Below, piece by piece: positions 1 to 7,983 of a DNA stretch of 64,000 nt. The number at the start of each line of letters is the position of its first letter. Within the stretch, counting starts at the first letter, position 1. Source of the DNA: Verrucomicrobiota bacterium (GTDB taxonomy: Bacteria > Verrucomicrobiota > Verrucomicrobiia > Chthoniobacterales > Terrimicrobiaceae); contig JAPLTG010000019.1 in NCBI GenBank assembly GCA_026398255.1, positions 1-64,000 of the forward strand, read 5' to 3'. A model generated the notes under the pieces. That model was not told where the DNA came from. It did no database searches and saw only the letters and a program-made list of their open reading frames with translations. The translations under genes and the position numbers were made by a program.

Positions 1-1
1 C

Positions 2-58
2 CGTAAACCGACCGCTTTGCGCCAAATTAATAAATCGTTGTTTCTGTTCCATTGGTAA
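2..58 (+). pseudogene. Possible 3' end of a transposase gene (runs off the window)
   Basis: The first 57 bases read as a basic C-terminal peptide (RKPTALRQINKSLFLFHW, then TAA) cut by the window edge. It is followed within 35 bases by two copies of a TGTAACC-type terminal repeat, the arrangement seen at the right end of DDE-transposase insertion sequences of the IS481/IS21-like type. Only 18 residues are visible, so the family is a guess and the peptide could be the end of some other gene. Confidence 0.3.
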
Positions 59-91
59 CTCATTTTTCCAGGGCATAACCCCCAGTCTATG

Positions 92-134
92 TGTAACCCA
101 TGTCCTCGGTCACTTTGTAACCGATCTCCTCGGT
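92..134. mobile_element. Two direct TGTAACC-type repeats, probable insertion-sequence end
   Basis: Two 19-base direct repeats, TGTAACCCATGTCCTCGGT (92-110) and TGTAACCGATCTCCTCGGT (116-134), differ at two positions and start 24 bases apart. Repeated TGTMACC-ATCTCC-CGGT motifs are typical multiple transposase-binding sites at the ends of IS481/IS21-like elements. The position just after the putative transposase end supports this. The element boundary and any target duplication cannot be seen. Confidence 0.4.
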
Positions 135-150
135 TCATACCAGTTGTGGT

Positions 151-705
151 CTATTTTGTGTATTCAACAAGTGAGATTGTCTGCGATATATCAATCACGT
201 AAATCTTGAATCGGTTGCCTGTGCTATCTTCTGCCTGAATCGGTGATTTTAGTCGAAATGTGAGTGGTTGGTTCGCCGGTTTGCTTCCATCGAACAAACC
301 AATTCCAAGTCCGTAGATATAAGTGCGGTTTTGAGTGTCTAAAATCGGATTTATGTCTCCTCCCTTATCTGGAAGCGCTCCCCGACCATAAATTATGATG
401 GAGTTACGACCTGTTGAAGGCTTAAGTATAAAAGCCGCTTTCTCGACTGGTGTAAATGATCGGGAGTCGCCTTCAAAACCTGGCGCAGCGAGGTAGATTC
501 TCGCCTGACCGTCAAACGGTTCAAATGTAATCGACGATCCTTGAGGCTTGCCTTTTTGGTATGCTCCAGATTTCAGGATAATTGCCGCCTCTGCTCCAAC
601 AATGGGCTTTCCATCTGGTCCATTCACAGAAATCTCGATCGCGTGAAGATGAGAGCAGAGGATAGACAAGACGGCGAGTGAGGCAAGTAAAGTAGTGATA
701 TTCAT
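151..705 (-). CDS. Hypothetical exported protein, 184 aa
   Basis: I do not recognise the family. The ATG at 705 is chosen because it gives a clean signal peptide (MNITTLLASLAVLSILCSHLHA) followed by a mature domain beginning EISVNGPDGKPIVGAEA, which looks like a carboxypeptidase-regulatory or transthyretin-like beta-sandwich. The frame stays open to a TTG at 768, but that extension would run through a perfect inverted repeat (715-750). The gene sits in the lower-GC first 840 bases beside an insertion-sequence end, so it may have arrived with mobile DNA. It has no operon partner: the next gene on this strand upstream is the RND pump, which ends at 842. Confidence 0.6.
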   Translation of the reverse strand: MNITTLLASLAVLSILCSHLHAIEISVNGPDGKPIVGAEAAIILKSGAYQKGKPQGSSITFEPFDGQARIYLAAPGFEGDSRSFTPVEKAAFILKPSTGRNSIIIYGRGALPDKGGDINPILDTQNRTYIYGLGIGLFDGSKPANQPLTFRLKSPIQAEDSTGNRFKIYVIDISQTISLVEYTK

Positions 706-714
706 AGTGGGTAT

Positions 715-750
715 ATTTGTGTAACCTAAACGTTTTTTGGTTACACAAAT
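715..750. promoter_or_regulatory. Perfect 12-bp inverted repeat just upstream of the exported-protein start
   Basis: ATTTGTGTAACC (715-726) and GGTTACACAAAT (739-750) are perfect complements separated by 12 bases rich in A/T. The repeat ends 9 bases before the ATG at 705 on the minus strand, so it could be an operator for a dimeric regulator or an mRNA hairpin occluding the ribosome site. It lacks a terminal T-run on the coding side, so a simple terminator is less likely. Confidence 0.45.
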
Positions 751-841
751 TTCATTTTTATTCGTCAAGGCAAGAAAAAAGTGGGCTTTTCAACCAAAGC
801 ACGGCCAAGCGTTGGAATTCCTGTCTTAATTGAAACTATAA

Positions 842-3800
842 TTAACATTTGTCTTTGCAGGCAAGGTATTTATTCACTGCGCGGCGGCTGAATTTCCAGA
901 AGATGAGGGGGCGGATGGTGAGGTCGAGGAGGGTGCTGGAGAAGAGGCCGAAGAAGATGACGACGGCGACGGGGTGGAGGATTTCGCGGCCGGGTTGGCC
1001 GGCGCCGAGGAGGAGGGGGATGAGCGCGAAGCTGGCAGTCAGGGCGGTCATGAGGACGGGAATGATGCGTTCCTGCGTGCCTCGGATGATCATTTTTTGG
1101 TCAAACGATTCGCCCTCTTCGCGGAGGAGGTGGAGGTAGTGGGAGAGCATCATAATGCCGTTTCGCGCGGCGATGCCGGTGAGGGCGATGAAGCCGACCA
1201 TGGAGGCGATGGAGACGGTGCGGTCCGAGAAAAACCAGATGCCAATCACGGCGCCAATGAAGGCGAGGGGGATGTTCAGCATGACCTGAAGGGCGAGGGA
1301 GACGCTTTGGAATTGGAGGTAGAGGACGAGGAACATGCCCGCGAAACTGGCGGCGCCGAGGAGGAGGATGAGGCGGGAGGCGCTGGCTTGGCTCTCAAAC
1401 TGGCCGCCGTAGGTGAGGAAATACCCAGTGGGCAACTCGACTTCGGCGGAGATTTTTTTGCGGGCCTCCTCGACGGCACTCACGAGGTCGCGCCCGGCGA
1501 CATTGGCCGAGACATAAATCCGGCGCTGGCCGTTTTCGCGGTTCACCATGTTTGGCCCCATCGCTTCGTCGACATCGGCGACGAGGCCGAGGGGGACGAG
1601 TTGGCTGTTGAGGGTATCGATCGGAATTTTGCGGATGGAATCGATGTCGGTGCGGGCGGAGTCGGGGAGGCGGAGGGTGACATCGTAGGAACGCTGGCCT
1701 TCGAGGACTTTGGTGACCGCGCTACCGCGCAGGGCTAGTTCGGCGTAACAGGCGACCTCGCCGGGGCGCAGGCCGAAGAGGGCGGCTTTCTCGCGGTTGA
1801 TGCGGACATGAACTTGCGGGATGAGCGTTTGGCGTTCCGCTTGGACATCGGTGAAACCAGGGACGCCGGCCACGATGTCGCGGATTTGCGCGGCTTTTTC
1901 TCGGAGGGTTTCGAGGTCATCGCCGAAAATCTTGATCGCGACTTGGGCTTGAACGCCCGAGAGGAGGTGGTCGATGCGGTGGGAAATCGGTTGGCCCACG
2001 CTGGTGAAAACGCCGGGGATTTCGGCGAGCTTGGCGCGAATTTCGGCGAGGATTTCGTCGCGCGGGCGCTTTGAGGGGGCGAGTTCGAATTCGATCTCGG
2101 CGGAGTTCACCTCCTGCACATGCTCGTCGCCTTCGGCGCGGCCGGTGCGGCGTCCGATGGTGCGGACCTCGGGGACTTCGCGGAGGAGTTTTTCGGCGAC
2201 CTGGCCGATGCGGGAGCTTTCCTCGAGAGAGGTGCCGGGCGCGGTGAGGACGAAGACGGTAGCGCTACCTTCGTTGAATGGTGGAAGAAATTCGCGGCCC
2301 AGAAATGGCACGAGCGCGAGAGTGCCGAGAAAGGCTGCCAGCACGAGGGCGAAGAGGGTTTTGGGAATGCGGAAACCGACGGCGAGGACTCCGGCGACGA
2401 GCCATTTGAAAAACCGCACGACTGCCCCGTCTTTCGGATGCGCCATGCGTTTCATATTTGGGAGAAGGTAGGAGCAGAGGGCGGGCGTCACGGTGACGGC
2501 CACAAGAAGGCTGGCGCCGATGGAAACGATGTAGGCGAGGCCCAGCGGGGCGAAGATGCGGCCTTCGATCCCGCCGAGGGCGAAGAGGGGAATGAAAACC
2601 AGAATGACGATGAGGGTTGCGAAAACGATGGAGTTTCGCACCTCGCGACAGGCGGAGAGCACAACGCTGGCGACGGGTTTGGGATTCGACGAAAGGCGGT
2701 TTTCGCGAAGGCGGCGGAAGACATTTTCGACATCCACGATGGCGTCGTCCACGAGTTCGCCGATGGCTACTGCGAGGCCTCCGAGGGTCATGGTATTGAT
2801 GCCGAGGCCGAACCATTTGAAGACGATGAACGAAGTCAGGAGCGAGAGCGGAATGGCTGTGAGCGTGATAAAAGTCGTTCGAAAATTGAGCAGAAATAGC
2901 AGCAGGACAATCGCAACCATGATGCTGCCGTCGCGCAGGGCTTCTTCCACATTGGTGATCGCGCGCTCGATGAAGTTCGCTTGGCGGAAGATGTCGTCGT
3001 GGATGGTGACTCCCTCGGGCATCGATGCGCGGAGGGTTTCGAGTTCCTTCTCGATGGAGCGGGTGAGTTTCATGGTATCCGCGCCGGGTTGTTTGGCGAC
3101 GGCGAGCATGACGCCGGGTTGACCGTTGATGCCGGCCTCGCCACGCTTCACAAGCGGTCCGCCTTGGCGAATTTCGGCGATGTCGCGCAGGAGGATGTTC
3201 GCGCCGCCCGGTGTGGCTTTGACGACAGTGTTTCCGAGGTCGGAAGGATTCTCGACCCGGGCGAGGTTGCGGATGAGTTTTTCCTCATAGGGCTCGAGCA
3301 GAAAACCACCCGAGGAATTCACATTGGTTTCATCCAGCGCGGTGCGGACCTCGTGGAGTGAAATGCCGTAGCCGATGAGTTTCGCGGGATCGACGAGGAC
3401 TTGGTATTCCTTGAGGTCTCCGCCTTGGATGGTGACTTGGGAAACGCCGGGGATCGCGAGTAGGCGGCGTTTGAGGTCCCACTCGGCGAGGCCGCGAAGT
3501 TCCATCGGGCCGACCTTCGGATTCTTGCTGGTGAGGCCGATGGCCATGATCTGGCCCATGATCGAGGAGATCGGGCCGAGGAACGGGCGGATGCCCTCAG
3601 GGAGGGTTTCGCCAACGCCTTGGATGCGCTCGGCGACGATCTGGCGGGCAAGGTAGATATCGGTCGTCCAATCAAACTCAACGAAGATGAGCGAGAGCCC
3701 GATGCCCGAGAGTGAGCGCACGCGCTCGACATGCGTCGCGCCGTTGACAGCGGTTTCCAGCGGGAGGGTGACGAGGGTTTCCACCTCCTCCGGCGCAAGC

Positions 3801-3964
3801 CCGGGGGCTTCGGTGAAGATGGTGACGGTGGGGCGGTTGAGGTCTGGAAAAACATCCACCGGCAGGCTGCGGAGAACCCAACTGCCATAGGCCACGACAA
3901 GCGCGGCGAGAGCCACAACGAGCAGGCGGTTGCGAATGGAAAAGGCGATGATGCGGTCGAACAT
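842..3964 (-). CDS. Heavy-metal-type RND efflux pump inner-membrane subunit (CzcA/CusA family)
   Basis: A 1040-aa RND permease, the usual length for the family. It shows TM1 (about residues 13-31), two large periplasmic loops and twelve predicted membrane segments. The TM4 region AIGELVDDAIVDVEN (about 400-414) supplies the proton-relay Asp pair, and the sequence around PVDVFPDLNRPTV (35-47) is typical of HME-RND pumps. It acts in the inner membrane as the proton-driven part of a tripartite complex with the adaptor (3970-4917) and the TolC-type channel (4914-6185). The ATG lies 5 bases after the adaptor stop, so the three are one operon. Substrate is not determinable; the His-rich neighbours favour a divalent metal or Cu/Ag. 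Confidence 0.9.
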   Translation of the reverse strand: MFDRIIAFSIRNRLLVVALAALVVAYGSWVLRSLPVDVFPDLNRPTVTIFTEAPGLAPEEVETLVTLPLETAVNGATHVERVRSLSGIGLSLIFVEFDWTTDIYLARQIVAERIQGVGETLPEGIRPFLGPISSIMGQIMAIGLTSKNPKVGPMELRGLAEWDLKRRLLAIPGVSQVTIQGGDLKEYQVLVDPAKLIGYGISLHEVRTALDETNVNSSGGFLLEPYEEKLIRNLARVENPSDLGNTVVKATPGGANILLRDIAEIRQGGPLVKRGEAGINGQPGVMLAVAKQPGADTMKLTRSIEKELETLRASMPEGVTIHDDIFRQANFIERAITNVEEALRDGSIMVAIVLLLFLLNFRTTFITLTAIPLSLLTSFIVFKWFGLGINTMTLGGLAVAIGELVDDAIVDVENVFRRLRENRLSSNPKPVASVVLSACREVRNSIVFATLIVILVFIPLFALGGIEGRIFAPLGLAYIVSIGASLLVAVTVTPALCSYLLPNMKRMAHPKDGAVVRFFKWLVAGVLAVGFRIPKTLFALVLAAFLGTLALVPFLGREFLPPFNEGSATVFVLTAPGTSLEESSRIGQVAEKLLREVPEVRTIGRRTGRAEGDEHVQEVNSAEIEFELAPSKRPRDEILAEIRAKLAEIPGVFTSVGQPISHRIDHLLSGVQAQVAIKIFGDDLETLREKAAQIRDIVAGVPGFTDVQAERQTLIPQVHVRINREKAALFGLRPGEVACYAELALRGSAVTKVLEGQRSYDVTLRLPDSARTDIDSIRKIPIDTLNSQLVPLGLVADVDEAMGPNMVNRENGQRRIYVSANVAGRDLVSAVEEARKKISAEVELPTGYFLTYGGQFESQASASRLILLLGAASFAGMFLVLYLQFQSVSLALQVMLNIPLAFIGAVIGIWFFSDRTVSIASMVGFIALTGIAARNGIMMLSHYLHLLREEGESFDQKMIIRGTQERIIPVLMTALTASFALIPLLLGAGQPGREILHPVAVVIFFGLFSSTLLDLTIRPLIFWKFSRRAVNKYLACKDKC

Positions 3965-3969
3965 GAGAT

Positions 3970-4917
3970 TTAGTGACTGTGGCCGTGTTCGTCCGCGCCG
4001 CTGGAAGATTCGGCTCCGAGGTATTGGAGTTGGTAGTTGCCGACGGTGACGACTTTTTCATCGGGTAGGACGCCTTCCACGATCTCGACGAGGTTTCCGG
4101 CGCGGATGCCAGTGACGACCTCGCGTTTTTCAAATTGGCCATCGTCATTTTCGACAAAGACAAAAAGTTTTCCGAGCGATCCGAGGACGGCGCGGCGAGG
4201 AATGGCGACGACGGGTTGGGTTTCCCCGAGCGAGATGCGGAGGTTTCCGCGATAATTCGGGCGAAGGCAGTGCGCGGGATTCGGAATGGCGGCGTAGAGG
4301 TGGAAACCCGGATCCTCGGCGGCATGGCCGGTGTCGAGGCGCTGGAGGACCCCTGGGAATTCCTCGCCGGGAAAAACATCAAGCGTGAGGGCGGCTGCCG
4401 CGCCGATTTGGATTTTGTTGAGTTCAGGGGACTGAAAAATTAGGCCCTGCGCGAGGAGTTGGGTGTCATCACCGACCTCCACGAGCGAGGTTTCCGGCGT
4501 GAATGCGAGGCCAGGCATAGCGTTTTGAAGGATCACATGGCCGGAGACCGGTGAAGCGAGGGTTTGAGCTGGACTTCCGACCGCAAGAGGCGCGACGCGG
4601 ACCACGGGATCGCCGGCTTGAATCTGCTGGCCGAGTTTTACGAGAACCTCGAGCACGCGTCCGGCAAAAGGCGCGCTGACCGAGCCGTGTTTTTCGGGTG
4701 GGACAACGAGAATCGCGGGGATTTCAACCGAGGGGGCGAGATCGACGATGGCGGCAGCGGTGGTTTCGAGGCCGAGGTTTTTGCGTTGGGCGTCGCTGAG
4801 GGCGACGGGGCCGGTGTGCGCGGAGGTGCCCATTTGTGGGCCGTGATCATGGCCAGGGCCAGCGAGGAGAGATGACCACGGGATTAAGACAGCAAGAAGG
4901 AAGGAGAGGCGTTTCAT
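3970..4917 (-). CDS. RND efflux periplasmic adaptor subunit (CusB/CzcB-like membrane fusion protein)
   Basis: 315 aa with a signal peptide (MKRLSFLLAVLIPWSSLLAG). It has a His-rich N-terminus just after cleavage (GPGHDHGP), a barrel-sandwich/lipoyl-like segment around VSAPFAGRVLEVLVKLGQQI (about 82-101) mirrored by LASPVSGHVILQNAMPG, a beta-barrel domain and a membrane-proximal domain. It ends in HGHSH. Family role: links the RND pump to the outer-membrane channel and, in metal pumps, hands metal over. The His clusters at both ends suggest metal binding. ATG overlaps the TolC-type stop by 4 bases (ATGA). It is short for the family because the alpha-hairpin is reduced. Confidence 0.88.
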   Translation of the reverse strand: MKRLSFLLAVLIPWSSLLAGPGHDHGPQMGTSAHTGPVALSDAQRKNLGLETTAAAIVDLAPSVEIPAILVVPPEKHGSVSAPFAGRVLEVLVKLGQQIQAGDPVVRVAPLAVGSPAQTLASPVSGHVILQNAMPGLAFTPETSLVEVGDDTQLLAQGLIFQSPELNKIQIGAAAALTLDVFPGEEFPGVLQRLDTGHAAEDPGFHLYAAIPNPAHCLRPNYRGNLRISLGETQPVVAIPRRAVLGSLGKLFVFVENDDGQFEKREVVTGIRAGNLVEIVEGVLPDEKVVTVGNYQLQYLGAESSSGADEHGHSH

Positions 4918-6185
4918 TGGTTTTTTTCTTGGGTGGCGGCGAGGTATTCGCGGCGGATGGCAGGGTGGTTGCCGGTGGTGGATTCGAGGTCGGCGAGGGC
5001 GAGGGCGAGCTGGGATTGAAGGGCGATGCGTTCGAGGCGGAGTTGGCCGAGTTTTTCGCGCACAATGAAGAGGTCGCGCATGTCCACGCAGCCGGTTTCA
5101 AAGGCGGTGGTCATTTCATCAGCCGATTGGGAGACGGGGGCGAGGGTTTGGGTATCGAAGGCCGAGAGGCGGGATCGGAGCAAGGCGACCCGGCGCAGGG
5201 CGGAGGCGAGGGAGTTTTCGATCTCGAGTTTCGCAGCCCGCAGGCGCGCGCTGGTTTCGTCACGGTTGGCCGTGCGTTCTTCGATGGCGCCTTTCTTTTG
5301 ATCCCAGACCGGAAGTGGAATCGACACGGCGAGACCGAGGAATTGGTCTGTGCCGAGGCCCTCGGGTTCGTCCGTGTTTTGATCGTAGGTGTATTGAATG
5401 CCGAGGCGGATGCCTTCCCAAGCATCCGCGCGGGCGAGCGCAATTTCGAGGCCGGCCTTTTCTTCCTCAAGGGCGAGGAGATCGACATCGGGACGATGGA
5501 TGGATTTGGGAGAGGATGGCGCTCCGAGGTTTTGGATGGCGCTCTCGAGCGTTCCGGAGAGTTCGAGGGGGTCGTTTGCGCCGAGGCCGAGGAGAGTTTT
5601 CAATTTCATGAGCGCGAGGTTTTGGGTGAGGCGGGCCGAGTCGAGTTCGTTGGCGATTCGACGCTGGTCCACGAGCGAGAGGCTTTTCTCGGCGAGGCTG
5701 CCCTGGCCGGCGGCGAGGCGTTCCTCGGCGAGGGAGGAGGTTTTTTGTGATGCAGCGAGGAGGTCTTCGAGAGCCTTGGCGAGGGCTTGCGACTCGAGAA
5801 TGTCGATGCTCGTGGCGCGGACTTCGGCGATGAGGAGTCGCTCGCGGTTGCGGATTTCGCGCAGGGCGCGGAGGACATCGACGCGGGCAGATTCGCGGGC
5901 GAGAGAGAGGCGTGCGGTGAGCGGGAAGGTTTGGGCAAGCCCGACGGTGAAAGCGCCTGCGCCTTCGTTGCGGAAGACGACATCGCTCATGCCGGAGAGT
6001 TCGAGTTCGGGGTTCGGCCATTTGCCGGCTTGGGCGAGGCGGCCTTTGGCTTTGCTGACGGCGAAGCGCGCGGCTTGGAGTTCGCGGTTGTTGGACAGGG
6101 CGGTTTGGACGGTGGATTCGAGGCTGATGCCGAATGCCGGCGTGGTCGCCAGAAGTGCGAGAAGGGTAAAAATTTTGAAATGCAT
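4914..6185 (-). CDS. TolC-family outer-membrane efflux channel
   Basis: 423 aa with signal peptide MHFKIFTLLALLATTPAFG. The start at 6185 is preferred over an upstream in-frame ATG at 6197 because it opens directly into that signal peptide. Two OEP repeats of long heptad helices are visible (SLESTVQTALSNNRELQAARFAVSKAKGRL near the start; a second unit after about residue 215), with strong Ala/Arg/Glu coiled-coil composition. The PNPELELSG-type motif is typical of CzcC/CusC-like proteins. It forms the outer-membrane duct of the metal efflux complex encoded by the two genes downstream. Confidence 0.87.
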   Translation of the reverse strand: MHFKIFTLLALLATTPAFGISLESTVQTALSNNRELQAARFAVSKAKGRLAQAGKWPNPELELSGMSDVVFRNEGAGAFTVGLAQTFPLTARLSLARESARVDVLRALREIRNRERLLIAEVRATSIDILESQALAKALEDLLAASQKTSSLAEERLAAGQGSLAEKSLSLVDQRRIANELDSARLTQNLALMKLKTLLGLGANDPLELSGTLESAIQNLGAPSSPKSIHRPDVDLLALEEEKAGLEIALARADAWEGIRLGIQYTYDQNTDEPEGLGTDQFLGLAVSIPLPVWDQKKGAIEERTANRDETSARLRAAKLEIENSLASALRRVALLRSRLSAFDTQTLAPVSQSADEMTTAFETGCVDMRDLFIVREKLGQLRLERIALQSQLALALADLESTTGNHPAIRREYLAATQEKNQ

Positions 6186-6237
6186 GAATGGAAGCACCGG
6201 TGATGACGCGCCGGGACGCGGATGATTTTGGAAGAGA

Positions 6238-6274
6238 TGCCCGAAGCGGGCAGGTAAAGGGCGCAGCTACGCCC
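6238..6274. promoter_or_regulatory. Two adjacent short hairpins between the His-rich protein gene and tolC-like gene
   Basis: TGCCCG-AAG-CGGGCA (6238-6252) is a perfect 6-bp stem with a 3-base loop, and GGGCG-CAGCTA-CGCCC (6259-6274) a perfect 5-bp stem. They lie in the 98-base gap between the stop of the small His-rich protein and the start of the TolC-type gene. Neither is followed by a T-run on the coding strand, so they may mark an mRNA processing or stability element that gives different expression of the first gene; this is inference. Confidence 0.3.
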
Positions 6275-6283
6275 CGAAGCCGA

Positions 6284-6622
6284 TCAGGATAACCTCGGCG
6301 GGTGATCGATTTTGCGATGAACCGTTGGAGGCGCTGTCACGCTTTCCTCGGGCGAGGCTAGGACGATGAGCTGGGGGAGAAAAAGCAGGGCGGATTGCAA
6401 AACGGCGGGGCTGTGTTCGTGAGCCGAACAGCCGTGTTTGTGGTCGGTGTGTGAGGAGTCATCCGAACTCGAGTCGGAGGAAGCGTGGGAGTGCTCACAT
6501 TGAGCGACGCATTTTTCCAAGGCGGCGGTTTCCCAGTGCTCGAACAGGTGACAGATAGAAGCAAGGCCCAACAACACAATGCCGACTCGAATGAGGAGCA
6601 GGGTGCTTGTGGGTCGTGACAT
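6284..6622 (-). CDS. Small His/Ser/Asp-rich membrane protein of the metal-efflux operon
   Basis: 112 aa, no family recognised. Residues about 8-24 form an N-terminal membrane anchor. The central segment is packed with potential metal ligands (CVAQCEHSHASSD, then HTDHKHGCSAHEHS), and a second hydrophobic stretch (LLFLPQLIVLA) follows. It is the first gene of the RND efflux operon, reminiscent in position and composition of small periplasmic metal-binding accessory proteins in czc/cus/cnr systems. A metal sensing or buffering role is inferred, not shown. Confidence 0.65.
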   Translation of the reverse strand: MSRPTSTLLLIRVGIVLLGLASICHLFEHWETAALEKCVAQCEHSHASSDSSSDDSSHTDHKHGCSAHEHSPAVLQSALLFLPQLIVLASPEESVTAPPTVHRKIDHPPRLS

Positions 6623-6678
6623 GGCAAGTGGAGGTATTGCCGGGTATCTTGGATGTCAAGCGTTCGGCCTGTTGGAAG

Positions 6679-7983
6679 TTAGATAAAACCCATCTTTGAA
6701 AAACGCTTGCGGAGGACGGGTTCGACAGGGGCTTGGAGCCAGTTTTCGAGGATTGTGGCGTAGATGTTTCGGAAGTCCACGGTGTGGATGAGGTCGCCTC
6801 TATTGAGTTTTTCCAAACTGGGAGCTTCGCCGTGGAGGCCGGGTTTGATTTTTCCGCCAAGGAGGAACATCGGGGCGGCGGCGCCGTGGTCGGTGCCTCG
6901 GCTGGCGTTTTCGGCGACGCGGCGACCGAATTCGCTGAAGGTCATCGTGAGCACGCGGTCGAAATTCCCCTGCGCCTTGAGGTCGGCGGTGAAGGCCGAG
7001 AGCGCGGCGTCGAGTTCCCCCATGAGACGGGCGTGAGAGCCGTCTTGGTTACTGTGGGTGTCGTAGCCGCCTTGCGAAACATAGTAGACGCGGGTGGGCA
7101 TGCCGCCGGCGATGAGGCGGGCGACGAGGTTGAGCGAGTCAGCGAGTTTGCCAGCGGGGTAGGGGGTAGGGGATTTGGTTTTTTTGACGGTATTGAAAAT
7201 CTTGTCGGAGCTGACAGTGGCGTCGAGTGCGGTGCGCTGGAGGAAATCCAGCGTATCGCCATCCATGTCGGCGGGGCCATCAAGCATCCCAATGCTTCCG
7301 CCCTGCATGCCATGATCCATCTCGTTCACGCTTCGGAAAAATTCCTCGGCCGCGTCGGGATCCGAGGACTTGCCGAGGTCGAAACGGAATTGCCCCGGAT
7401 TCGCGAAAGAAATGCCCCGGCGTTTCTCAGCGGCGAAGGCTTGAGGAGCCTGCGCAGAGCCGATGCTGATGCCCACGGCGGGATCCGCTCCCTCGCAGCA
7501 GGAGTCGAAATAACGGCCAAGCCAGCCATGTTGCTCGCTTTTATTGGCGTCGGAGGCGGTTTGCCAAATCTCCGTGGAGCGGAAGTGGGATCGGTTGGGA
7601 TTCGGGTATCCAACACCGTGGACGACGGCGAGGTGACCATTGTCGTGAAGGGATTTTAGACCGCTGAGTTCCGGGTGGAGGCCGAAGCCGCCGGAGAGTT
7701 GCAGGATTTTCGACTTCGGGATCGCGAGCGTCGGGCGGGCTCGAAAATAGGCGTCATTTTCAAAAGGAATGACGGTGTTGAGGCCGTCGTTGCCCCCCGC
7801 GAGTTGGAGGATCACAAGAATTGGGCCGTCTTTTCCTGTAGTGGTCTGGATGGGCGAGTTCGCGGCCACCGCGTCGAGTGAGAAAAAGGTGCGCTCGAGA
7901 AACGCGGGAACGGACCAGGTAAGGGCTCCGCCGAGGATCGAGGTGCGGAGGAAGTGGCGGCGCGTGTGGAGGGTTTGGTTCAT
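6679..7983 (-). CDS. DUF1501 family protein, Tat-exported
   Basis: 434 aa. The start at 7983 overlaps the DUF1800 stop by 4 bases (ATGA) and opens into a twin-arginine signal (TRRHFLRTSILGGALTW). The frame remains open far upstream but that stretch is antisense-like and overlaps DUF1800. Family hallmarks are visible: VILQLAGGNDGLNTVIPF near the start, MGELDAALSAF, MTFSEFGRRVAENASRGTDHG and a C-terminal FRNIYATILENWL. DUF1501 proteins resemble the sulfatase/alkaline-phosphatase fold and are abundant in Planctomycetes and Verrucomicrobia, almost always paired with DUF1800/DUF1549-type partners. Biochemical role unknown. Confidence 0.88.
   Translation of the reverse strand: MNQTLHTRRHFLRTSILGGALTWSVPAFLERTFFSLDAVAANSPIQTTTGKDGPILVILQLAGGNDGLNTVIPFENDAYFRARPTLAIPKSKILQLSGGFGLHPELSGLKSLHDNGHLAVVHGVGYPNPNRSHFRSTEIWQTASDANKSEQHGWLGRYFDSCCEGADPAVGISIGSAQAPQAFAAEKRRGISFANPGQFRFDLGKSSDPDAAEEFFRSVNEMDHGMQGGSIGMLDGPADMDGDTLDFLQRTALDATVSSDKIFNTVKKTKSPTPYPAGKLADSLNLVARLIAGGMPTRVYYVSQGGYDTHSNQDGSHARLMGELDAALSAFTADLKAQGNFDRVLTMTFSEFGRRVAENASRGTDHGAAAPMFLLGGKIKPGLHGEAPSLEKLNRGDLIHTVDFRNIYATILENWLQAPVEPVLRKRFSKMGFI

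Noticed and set aside
974-1738. Open frame of 254 codons opposite the RND pump gene
   Set aside because: Acidic, repetitive composition typical of an antisense shadow of a high-GC gene; no start context and no recognisable domain.
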